Shown here in pieces: positions 1 through 6,035 of a stretch of DNA of 12,350 nt (the stretch's first letter is position 1; each line of letters opens with the position of its first letter). Origin of the DNA: Coriobacteriales bacterium (GTDB lineage Bacteria; Actinomycetota; Coriobacteriia; Coriobacteriales; UBA8131); assembly GCA_031263665.1 (NCBI GenBank), contig JAISFJ010000120.1, positions 1 through 12,350 on the forward strand, in the 5' to 3' direction. The position numbers were made by a program, and so were the translations under genes. The notes under the pieces were generated by a model, which searched no databases, was not told the DNA's origin, and saw only the letters and a list, made by a program, of their open reading frames with translations.

Positions 1-44
1 CCAGCCGCCTCAAACTAGCCCTGACCCTCGCCAAAGAGCACTAA
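1..44 (+). CDS. C-terminal tail of a truncated upstream gene (unidentified)
   Basis: The frame beginning at base 3 reads SRLKLALTLAKEH and ends at a TAA at 42-44. The stop lies immediately next to the convergent stop of the histidine kinase at 45-47. Tail-to-tail packing of this kind and a charged helical C-terminus are consistent with a real gene that starts outside the window. Thirteen residues are too few to name a family, and chance openness of a frame this short cannot be excluded. Confidence 0.3.
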   Translation, partial: SRLKLALTLAKEH

Positions 45-2795
45 TCAATCGGTACTTCTCCTGCCTACAAAGCGGTTGAGGACATCGTCGAGGGATTTTA
101 GGTCGATGGGTTTTGAGACAAAGGCGTCAAAGCCGTTAGCCAAAAACATCTCTGCTGCTCCTGCCGTGGCGTTTGCTGTGAGTGCCACGATGGGAATGTT
201 GCGCGCGTAGTCGCTGTTTATCTCATTGCGGATGATGCGCGTTGCCTCCACACCATCCATTTCGGGCATCATGTGGTCCATAAATATCAGGTCGTAGTGT
301 TTTGTCCCTTCGCGAATGGCTTCGACGGCAAGGGCTCCGCGAGAAACGCAGTCAACGTTGATGCCATAGGGTTCCAAAAGCCCTTTTACGACTTCAAGAT
401 TGGTGGGGACATCGTCTGCTACCAGGATGTTGGTTTGAGGCGCTAAAACCGCGCGACTCATGCTCTCATGACTTCCTTTGTGCTCCGTGTCAAACTGAAG
501 GGCGGCCAGCCGCGCGCTGAGTTCGGCTCCAATGGGCGTGGGGTCCGCTACCGTCTGAGGCAGCCACACCTTAAACGTGCTCCCCACTCCGTACTCGCTT
601 TGAACCTCGATGCCGCCTTCCATAAGGTCCGTAAGTTTTTTGGTAATGGCAAGTCCCAGGCCAGTTCCCTCAATTGAGCGGTTGACACGGGAGTCGAGCT
701 GCGTAAATTCCTCAAAGAGTCGCTCGAGGTCCTTTTCGCGGATGCCCTGTCCAGTGTCTGCGACGTGGATGACGAGGAGGGTAGTCGGCCCATCGTCGTC
801 CTGGCCATCGCCCGTGTTGGCGCCACCCGTGCCACCGCCACCACCATCGCCACCCGTGTCGTTGCTACCGTCAACTTCGGCGGCGACTTCGGCGGCGGAT
901 GGCGGCTCGGCTGTTACCGTCAGACGCACGGTTCCGCTTGTGGTGTATTTTATCGCGTTGGAGAGCAGGTTATTGAGAATCTGCCGTATCCGTGTTTCAT
1001 CGCCAGTCAAAGCGCTGGGCAAGGTCGCGGCGACATCGAGTTCGAAGGCGATGGGCTTTTCTCCGATGCGTACCAGGTTGAGTTGGACCGATTCGCTGAT
1101 GAGGTCAACCGTGCGATAGCGCATCGGTATGATTTCAAAGGAACCGGCCTCTATCTTGGAGATGTCCAGTATCTCATTGATGAGGGTAAGCAGGCTGATG
1201 CCCGATTGGTTGATTTTTTGGATATTGGCGCGGGTTGCTTCGGGGTGGTCGCGTCTGAGTTCGATGTTCGAAAGCCCGATAATGGCGTTCATCGGCGTGC
1301 GTATCTCGTGGCTCATGGTCGCCATAAATTCGGTTTTGGCCTGCGATGCCTTGTTGGCTATGGCAACCTGCTCGGCAAGTGCGTGAGTACGCTCCTGAAC
1401 CAACGACTCAAGTCGCTCATTCGTAACGTTTGCCCGCTCATAGTTGCTGGTGAGTTGTCGCGCGAGGATTAAGGCGGCGCACACCGTGAGAAAGACAAAG
1501 CTGTAGCGCGTAAGCAGGATTCCGGTGTGCAAAGCAGCGGCATCAACGAGGTCATAGAGCATCGTGGTACAGGCGGCGATGAACACCACAAAAAGATTGC
1601 CCAGCGCCGTCTGAACGAGGTCATAGCGAATGCGCTGTGGCAACGACATGATGCTCCGTGCCTTGTCTCGCTCCTTCCAGGTGCGGTAGGCATTGCGAAA
1701 AAAGGTGAACGCAAGGTCATAGCCTATGAGATAGAAGAGTAGCAACGCGGCCAGGTATTGCCATATCTGCAACAGGTCGTCGGCAAATTGCAAAGAAAAG
1801 ACTGTTGTCGCCGCGATGGCAGCGGCACAAAGGATGCCATATATCCTCGTTGGCCACAAAACCCGATTGCTGTTAAGCGTCTCAAGAAAAGCCAACGCAA
1901 AAAGCATGAGCAGGTATAACAGGGAATACTCCAGGCGCCGAGTAATCTCAGTATTTTCTATAAGCATGTAAATAGAGGGGCTTCGCGCAAAGAAATAGAG
2001 CCCCACACAGACGCTGAATAATCCGTAAAACAGATTGTAACGGTCTTTGCGGCGCATGAGGAACAGCAGCAGATGATACAAGCCCATAAAGATAAAGATG
2101 GTGCAGGATATAACCGTGAGAAGTCGGTCGAAGCCGTAATAAACATCCTGATAGTTTCCGATGTAGTAAGGGCTGCGATAGGTTAAACCCGTGTATTCTC
2201 CCGAGGCAGGGCCGACGATATGAAAGGTGAGAAGATTGTCTCCCTCAAAGAGCAGGTCGCGATTCACGGCGAGCGTAGCGCTTCGCCAGGCGCGGTGTTG
2301 GGTTATGGCACCGTCATCGTCACGGTAAAGTTCATTGGTGACCAGGCTGCCATTGAGGTAGACCTCCCAGCCTTCACCGATGCCCGCCAGATAGATGCAG
2401 GGGATGACAGAAGGCGTCTCGTCTATCGTCTCCAGCGTTGCGGCATCCATCAAAAAAGGAATTACGTAGGTAAAATCTTCGTCTTTATCCTTTGCGGGGC
2501 TAAGAAAACCCCGACTGGTTGTTGCGGGGAGGATGTCTTTAACGAGCAAAGACTGCGTTGTTCCCGCCGCGACGACAGCCCAGTCGTCAGTCTGCGTAGG
2601 GCTCTGGTCGACGCTTTGTGCGTCAAACCCCTGTCTCACGTACGTTGGTAAAGCCCTGAGGTCAACACGAAAGGTCTCCTGACGAGGTTCGCGTACGTCG
2701 ACATAGAGTGCAATCGCGACGACTGCAATCGCGAAAACGAGAAATATCAATAACAGCGTTGACTGTTTTGCCCTCGGGAGACGATGATGAGTCAT
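45..2795 (-). CDS. Hybrid sensor histidine kinase with 7TMR-DISM-like sensor and C-terminal receiver
   Basis: This 916-residue membrane kinase autophosphorylates on His and passes the phosphate to its own receiver Asp, the first steps of a phosphorelay. A signal-anchor helix lies at about 13-33. An extracytoplasmic beta-rich domain (about 40-205, with a WEVYLNG stretch typical of jelly-roll ligand modules) is followed by about seven hydrophobic helices (223-445), the layout of 7TMR-DISM receptors. A short coiled coil (450-485) leads to HisKA (SHEIRTPMN, His496). HATPase_c shows the N-box with Asn609 and Asn613, the G1 box VADTGQG (Asp680) and the G2 box GTGLGLA (710-716). The receiver (788-912) has Asp794/Asp795, phospho-acceptor Asp840, Thr873 and Lys895, so all key residues are present. 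Odd: a Gly/Asp-rich loop of about 40 residues (630-670) sits inside the ATPase domain. No HPt protein or response regulator is adjacent, so the output is unknown. The ligand cannot be inferred. The start at 2795 has only a weak GGAAG upstream, and a small ORF overlaps it as ATGA. Confidence 0.93.
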   Translation of the reverse strand: MTHHRLPRAKQSTLLLIFLVFAIAVVAIALYVDVREPRQETFRVDLRALPTYVRQGFDAQSVDQSPTQTDDWAVVAAGTTQSLLVKDILPATTSRGFLSPAKDKDEDFTYVIPFLMDAATLETIDETPSVIPCIYLAGIGEGWEVYLNGSLVTNELYRDDDGAITQHRAWRSATLAVNRDLLFEGDNLLTFHIVGPASGEYTGLTYRSPYYIGNYQDVYYGFDRLLTVISCTIFIFMGLYHLLLFLMRRKDRYNLFYGLFSVCVGLYFFARSPSIYMLIENTEITRRLEYSLLYLLMLFALAFLETLNSNRVLWPTRIYGILCAAAIAATTVFSLQFADDLLQIWQYLAALLLFYLIGYDLAFTFFRNAYRTWKERDKARSIMSLPQRIRYDLVQTALGNLFVVFIAACTTMLYDLVDAAALHTGILLTRYSFVFLTVCAALILARQLTSNYERANVTNERLESLVQERTHALAEQVAIANKASQAKTEFMATMSHEIRTPMNAIIGLSNIELRRDHPEATRANIQKINQSGISLLTLINEILDISKIEAGSFEIIPMRYRTVDLISESVQLNLVRIGEKPIAFELDVAATLPSALTGDETRIRQILNNLLSNAIKYTTSGTVRLTVTAEPPSAAEVAAEVDGSNDTGGDGGGGGTGGANTGDGQDDDGPTTLLVIHVADTGQGIREKDLERLFEEFTQLDSRVNRSIEGTGLGLAITKKLTDLMEGGIEVQSEYGVGSTFKVWLPQTVADPTPIGAELSARLAALQFDTEHKGSHESMSRAVLAPQTNILVADDVPTNLEVVKGLLEPYGINVDCVSRGALAVEAIREGTKHYDLIFMDHMMPEMDGVEATRIIRNEINSDYARNIPIVALTANATAGAAEMFLANGFDAFVSKPIDLKSLDDVLNRFVGRRSTD

Positions 2796-2929
2796 TGCGT
2801 ACCATCTTCCGACCAGCTTGCACCAGCTCTGTCCGTGCGAACACCGCCATTACGACAAGTAGTACCGGTGTCCGCTCGAACAGACCCGGCACAATCTGTG
2901 TCGGAATCGGGTACACAAGCACTAATCAT
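2792..2929 (-). CDS. Candidate 45-residue leader ORF upstream of the kinase
   Basis: An ATG at 2927-2929 opens a 45-codon frame beginning MISACVPDSDTDCAG and rich in Asp, Thr, Gly and Cys. Its TGA (2792-2794) overlaps the kinase ATG as ATGA, the usual arrangement for translational coupling. A strong AAGGGAG lies at 2933-2939 (minus strand), but only 3 nt from the ATG, which is short. An overlapping frame from a GTG at 2922 is 10 nt from the same site, is more hydrophobic (starting MLVYPIPTQIVPG) and runs on into the kinase gene. A predicted transcription start near 2944 would make one of these frames the first one translated. I recognise no family. It may be a leader peptide, or not coding at all. 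Confidence 0.3.
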   Translation of the reverse strand: MISACVPDSDTDCAGSVRADTGTTCRNGGVRTDRAGASWSEDGTQ

Positions 2930-2950
2930 CGTCTCCCTTGCCATCTGTTG

Positions 2951-2959
2951 ATTGTACCA
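2951..2959 (-). promoter_or_regulatory. Extended -10 promoter candidate for the histidine kinase
   Basis: The minus strand carries TGGTACAAT here, an extended -10 (TG-n-TACAAT). The upstream TTGATT at 2971-2976 is only 14 nt away, so recognition would depend mainly on the extended -10. The predicted transcript starts near 2944 and gives a leader of about 150 nt before the kinase ATG, containing the AAGGGAG site and the small leader ORF. Confidence 0.35.
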
Positions 2960-3097
2960 AAGACGTGCGCAATCAAAGACGACACTGGCAGAATATAGTG
3001 AATTAGCTCAACCATATCGACTCGGTGCGTAGACAGGAGGTTTACTCCGGTAGATTAGTGGATTCTATCAGGCGGATGAGTTTTTGTCGGCTGACAA

Positions 3098-3160
3098 CAG
3101 GTGGGACAGTTGCCCCCGTCCCTCAACTGTCCGCAGGGGACGGCGTCCTCGACGTCCCGT
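3098..3160. repeat. REP-like element with nested hairpins (copy 1)
   Basis: The segment starts with CAGGTGGGACAGT, which recurs in both arms of the element at 5760-5853. Here GGACAGTTG (3104-3112) pairs perfectly with CAACTGTCC (3124-3132) around an 11-nt loop. GGGACG (3137-3142) pairs with CGTCCC (3153-3158) around a 10-nt loop. The GGGAC/GTCCC stems in extragenic DNA resemble the REP palindromes mobilised by REP-associated tyrosine transposases (IS200-like). No such transposase lies in the window. It might act as a transcription barrier or an mRNA end, but there is no T-tract. Confidence 0.6.
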
Positions 3161-3294
3161 CTCTGCCTCCCTACGCCTCGCGTCAATAGTGCGACGCCCG
3201 TAGGAGTTTACTCTGGGTGCAAACATACTGCGGGCGACGTACGATTTTATATATCCGTCCCGTAACGGTGGCGGCTGGGTGTCGTATCGGCGGG

Positions 3295-3300
3295 TATACT
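3295..3300 (+). promoter_or_regulatory. TATACT -10 box abutting the rseP start
   Basis: TATACT ends seven bases before the rseP ATG (3307). A transcript from this box would start at or next to the start codon and be leaderless. The GGGGG at 3301-3305 is only one base from the ATG, too close to act as a normal ribosome binding site. There is no good -35 (CGGCTG at about 17 bp). Confidence 0.35.
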
Positions 3301-3306
3301 GGGGGC

Positions 3307-4602
3307 ATGGATACATTTATCGAAGGATTTAAGGTCGTTTTTTTCGGCGTTTTAATGTTTTCTCTCATCGTCACCATACATGAGGGGGGACATTTTATTG
3401 CCGCGCGTCTGTTTGGGCTGCGTGTGAAGGAGTTCATGCTCGGCTTGCCGGGGCCCAATGTTGGCTTCACTTTCAAAGGAACAAAGTTCGGTGTCACCCC
3501 TATCCTGCTCGGTGGCTACGCCCTCATCGCCGGTGAGGGGGGCAACGGAGAAAATACCCATCTTGTCCCGGCTTTCAGCTATCTTGCGGATAAGGGCACG
3601 TTGAGTGAGGATGAGGCTCAGGACGCATCCGCGGCGCTTGGCTACGATTTGGTCGAGGCCCTCGATGTGCTCGATGCCTGGGGCACCATCAAGCGCGTGA
3701 AGAAGAAGGGGCACGCAAGCTATCTGATGTTCGCGACCGATGCGGCGGCACTCGGCGAGGCGCGCCCCGTCCCCGATGCCGCGGCCCATATCGCCGCCGA
3801 ACGCAAACTCACGTTTAACGCCGCCCCCTGGTATCAGCGTGTCATCATTCTCGCGGCCGGCGTGATTTTTAACCTCCTGTTCGCGGTCATTGTCTTTACC
3901 GCCTTTTTAACGATTTTTGGCACGCAGGTACCCTCAACCACGTTGGCAAGTGTTGTTGAGGACAGCCCCGCCGCCCGTGCCGCCATTCAGCCAGGCGACA
4001 CCATCGTCGCGTTTGAGGGCGAGTCTATCGATTCCTGGGCCACGTTTACGGAGGCCATGAGCGCCTATCACCCCGGCGATGACGTGACGCTTTCGGTGGA
4101 GCAGGGCGCAACGGGAATCACGCGTGAGGTCACCGTCGAGCTGGCGGAAAGCGAGGGCCGCGCCATTTTAGGCGTCACGCCAAGCGCCGAGCGTGTATCC
4201 GTTCCCTTTGGCGAGGCGCTCACCACCTCACTAGGCTTCATCGGCATGGTCGCTACGGCAATCGTCCAGCTTTTTAACCCCGCTACCTTCAGCGATGTGG
4301 TGAGTCAGTCGACCTCGGTCATCGGCGTTTCCTTCGAGGCGAAAAATGCCGCCGAAAGCGGGTTTTCTTCCTTCATCGTATTGGCCGCCGCGCTGTCCAT
4401 CTCAATCGGCCTCATGAATCTGTTGCCTTTTCCGCCGCTCGATGGCGGTAAAATTGTTGTGGAGACCATCGAGCGCATAACGCGTCGCACCATTCCCGTG
4501 CGGGTAATAAACGGCATCACCGTTGTCGCGCTGACCCTGCTCGTCATGCTGTTCTTCTTTGTGACGAGCAAAGACATACAAAACTACATCATCGGCGGCT
4601 GA
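3307..4602 (+). CDS. rseP: RseP-type site-2 intramembrane zinc metalloprotease (M50)
   Basis: This 431-residue protease cleaves membrane-spanning substrates, classically anti-sigma factors already trimmed by a site-1 protease, and can remove remnant signal peptides. The first helix (about 8-30) carries the zinc motif HEGGH (His25, Glu26, His29). The second helix spans about 177-204. One PDZ domain follows (about 210-290) instead of the two in E. coli. The third helix carries NLLPFPPLDGG (371-381), supplying Asp379. The last helix is at about 400-419. The start at ATG 3307 is chosen because the family begins just before the HExxH helix; an upstream in-frame extension to 3217 is unlike the family. 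Odd: about 85 residues between the GGYALIAGE segment and the FNAAPWYQRV segment, where typical family members have a shorter loop. Part of it (about 86-143) looks like a winged helix and would face the cytosol. ispG begins 2 bp after the stop, so the two are probably co-transcribed. No anti-sigma substrate is seen. Confidence 0.93.
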   Translation: MDTFIEGFKVVFFGVLMFSLIVTIHEGGHFIAARLFGLRVKEFMLGLPGPNVGFTFKGTKFGVTPILLGGYALIAGEGGNGENTHLVPAFSYLADKGTLSEDEAQDASAALGYDLVEALDVLDAWGTIKRVKKKGHASYLMFATDAAALGEARPVPDAAAHIAAERKLTFNAAPWYQRVIILAAGVIFNLLFAVIVFTAFLTIFGTQVPSTTLASVVEDSPAARAAIQPGDTIVAFEGESIDSWATFTEAMSAYHPGDDVTLSVEQGATGITREVTVELAESEGRAILGVTPSAERVSVPFGEALTTSLGFIGMVATAIVQLFNPATFSDVVSQSTSVIGVSFEAKNAAESGFSSFIVLAAALSISIGLMNLLPFPPLDGGKIVVETIERITRRTIPVRVINGITVVALTLLVMLFFFVTSKDIQNYIIGG

Positions 4603-4604
4603 GC

Positions 4605-5684
4605 GTGGACGGCTCGCGCGGTGTTGCTGGGACAGGGCTGGGACAGACCCGCTCTCTCAGCGTGGGCGGCGTGCTGCTTGGTGGGAAAGCGCCCGTTGTT
4701 GTTCAGTCGATGCTCACCGTACAAACCACCGATGTTGACGCCTGCCTGACCCAAATCGCCCAGCTTGCGTCGGCGGGCTGCGAGTTGGTGCGCCTGGCCG
4801 TCCCGAGCAGCGCCGCGCTTGGGGCCTTTGGGCGCATCTGCAAAGCGTCGCCTCTGCCCGTGATAGCCGACATCCATTTTGACTACCGCCTTGCGCTTAA
4901 GGCCTTGCAACAGGGAGCCGCCAAGCTGCGGATAAACCCTGGCAACATCGGCGACACCGAGGGGGTTGATGCCATCATCGACGCCGCGGGTGCTGCCGGT
5001 ATTCCCATTCGCATCGGCGTAAACGCCGGTTCGCTCGCCACCGAGTTTGCCGAGCGCTGCGACTTAACGCTTTTTGAGAAGCTCGTCGCATCCGCGATGG
5101 CCTTTGTTGAGCATTTTGAGAGCCGCGGCTTTAGAGACATCGTGTTATCCGCGAAGGCTCATGACGTGCGTACCACCGTTAAAGCCTACCGCCTGCTCGC
5201 GCACAAGCTGCCGCATATCCCGCTGCATCTCGGCGTTACCGAGGCGGGCACCCTTCAGCAGGGCACCGTAAAATCAGCCGCCGCCTTAGGCGCTCTTCTG
5301 CTCGATGGCATAGGGGATACCCTGCGCGTCTCGCTGACGGCTGACCCTGTGGAAGAAGTGCGGGTTGCCTGGGAGTTGCTTGCGGCCTGTGGCCTGCGCC
5401 GCCGCACGCCGGAACTCGTGAGTTGTCCCACCTGCGGTCGCTGCGAGATAGACCTCATCCCCATCGCCACAGAGGTGCAACAGCGTTTGCAGCACCTCCA
5501 AAAACCCCTGACCGTCGCCGTCATGGGCTGCGTGGTCAACGGCCCTGGCGAGGCAAAAGACGCCGACGTAGGCGTCGCCTGCGGCAAAGGCAAAGCCGCC
5601 ATCTTCTCCAAAGGCAAAGTCCTCTACACCGTAGACGAACCCCACATCATAGAAGCCCTCTTCAAAGAACTCGACCGCCTGTAA
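4605..5684 (+). CDS. ispG: 4-hydroxy-3-methylbut-2-enyl diphosphate synthase (IspG/GcpE)
   Basis: This 359-residue [4Fe-4S] enzyme converts 2-C-methyl-D-erythritol 2,4-cyclodiphosphate to HMBPP, the penultimate step of the MEP isoprenoid pathway, in the cytosol. Family signatures are VVVQSM (31-36), ADIHFDYRLALKA (88-100), RINPGNIG (109-116), IPIRIGVNAGSL (133-144) and a GIGDTLRVSLTADPVEE segment. The cluster ligands Cys274, Cys277, Cys309 and Glu316 keep exactly the spacing of the E. coli enzyme, and VNGPGEA (311-317) is intact. It is the short bacterial form without the plant-type insert. The GTG at 4605 is the only sensible start. It sits 2 bp after the rseP TGA with just a weak GGCGG upstream, so translation is probably coupled to rseP. 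The first ~14 residues (DGSRGVAGTGLGQ) are not conserved. Related bacteria often have dxr before and proS after this pair; neither is here. Confidence 0.96.
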   Translation: MDGSRGVAGTGLGQTRSLSVGGVLLGGKAPVVVQSMLTVQTTDVDACLTQIAQLASAGCELVRLAVPSSAALGAFGRICKASPLPVIADIHFDYRLALKALQQGAAKLRINPGNIGDTEGVDAIIDAAGAAGIPIRIGVNAGSLATEFAERCDLTLFEKLVASAMAFVEHFESRGFRDIVLSAKAHDVRTTVKAYRLLAHKLPHIPLHLGVTEAGTLQQGTVKSAAALGALLLDGIGDTLRVSLTADPVEEVRVAWELLAACGLRRRTPELVSCPTCGRCEIDLIPIATEVQQRLQHLQKPLTVAVMGCVVNGPGEAKDADVGVACGKGKAAIFSKGKVLYTVDEPHIIEALFKELDRL

Positions 5685-5759
5685 GGAACTGTCGGAGAAT
5701 AAATTGTACGATAGCCTGTGGAACAGATTGCTTCAGGTCAAGGCGGGATGCGGTGGCTG

Positions 5760-5853
5760 GGGGACGGGGCTACTGTCCCACCTGATGAGGAGCCACTCTA
5801 TCGAGAAACACGCTGGCAGGTGGGACAGTAGTCCCGTCCCCTTGTCCCACTTG
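5760..5853. repeat. REP-like long inverted repeat (copies 2 and 3)
   Basis: The arms 5760-5784 and 5817-5841 are reverse complements over 25 positions with one difference, which as RNA is a G-U wobble; the loop is 32 nt. Each arm contains CAGGTGGGACAGTAG followed by a CCC-GTCCCC tract, the same unit as at 3098-3122. A local alternative fold pairs GTGGGAC (5820-5826) with GTCCCAC (5844-5850) around a 17-nt loop, extendable by two further pairs. It lies just after ispG and could block read-through or protect the rseP-ispG mRNA 3' end, but no T-tract follows. Confidence 0.7.
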
Positions 5854-5894
5854 CTTTGTGAGAGGTAAACATGCGGTGTGCGACACACGAATTC

Positions 5895-6016
5895 GTTGCT
5901 GTAACTCCCATTTTTTACCATGTTACGGCAACTAATAATTTCAATATCACCCATATTGCTGCCTTTTTTATATTATTAGTTGCCATAACTATGGTAAAAT
6001 TCTATGTTACGGCAAC
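5895..6016. promoter_or_regulatory. Four-copy dyad operator array and 27-bp inverted repeat
   Basis: Four copies of an 11-bp imperfect palindrome alternate in orientation: GTTGCTGTAAC (5895-5905), GTTACGGCAAC (5922-5932), GTTGCCATAAC (5979-5989) and GTTACGGCAAC (6006-6016). Copies 2 and 3 are embedded in a longer inverted repeat with arms 5913-5939 and 5972-5999, differing by one substitution and one extra base, around a 32-nt AT-rich loop. Copy 3 lies just upstream of the extended -10 and copy 4 overlaps the predicted transcription start, as expected for operators of a repressor. The binding protein is unknown; the ATPase's own winged helix is one candidate. Confidence 0.6.
5992..6000 (+). 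promoter_or_regulatory. Extended -10 promoter of the AAA ATPase gene
   Basis: TGGTAAAAT is an extended -10 (TG-n-TAAAAT). The region 17 bp upstream is AT-rich (ATTATT) and not a consensus -35. The predicted start near 6007 falls in the fourth dyad copy. The mirrored arm holds TGGTAAAAA on the minus strand (5912-5920), so weak divergent transcription is conceivable. Confidence 0.45.
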
Positions 6017-6035
6017 TAATATGAACGGAGATACC

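Larger units (their letters stand above)
2796..3306. other. Divergent intergenic region between kinase and rseP
   Basis: About 510 bases separate the two divergent genes. The kinase-proximal part holds the leader ORF and an extended -10 promoter. The middle holds a REP-like hairpin segment (3098-3160). The rseP-proximal part ends in a TATACT box just before the rseP ATG. An AGGAGG at 3035-3040 has no suitably spaced start codon. The other short open frames here show no plausible coding signal, and no RNA gene was recognised. Confidence 0.7.
5685..6035. other. Intergenic region with REP-like element and AT-rich operator region
   Basis: These 351 bases after ispG contain no convincing gene. 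The first part (5685-5758) shows nothing notable and no clear terminator. 5760-5853 is a REP-like inverted repeat. 5895-6016 is clearly AT-rich compared with its surroundings and holds four copies of an 11-bp dyad. An ATG at 5871, preceded by AGAGG at 5861-5865, is in frame with the downstream ATPase and would add 55 residues including a hydrophobic stretch. That extension runs through the inverted repeat and is not typical of the family, so I treat it as non-coding. Confidence 0.65.

Noticed and set aside
548..1472. Plus-strand and alternative minus-strand open frames across the kinase gene
   Set aside because: The kinase frame carries every catalytic motif in order; the others are Arg/Ser/Pro-rich and lack start signals.
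4627..4647. GGGACAG tandem in the ispG 5' end as another REP-like copy
   Set aside because: It lies inside the coding sequence, lacks the paired arm and the flanking GGTGGGACAGT context, and is best explained by codons for AGTGLGQT.
5871..6035. N-terminal extension of the ATPase from ATG 5871
   Set aside because: It has an AGAGG upstream, but the extension translates the inverted-repeat operator, puts a hydrophobic segment before a cytosolic domain, and removes the promoter from a sensible position. ATG 6036 has GGAG and matches the family start.
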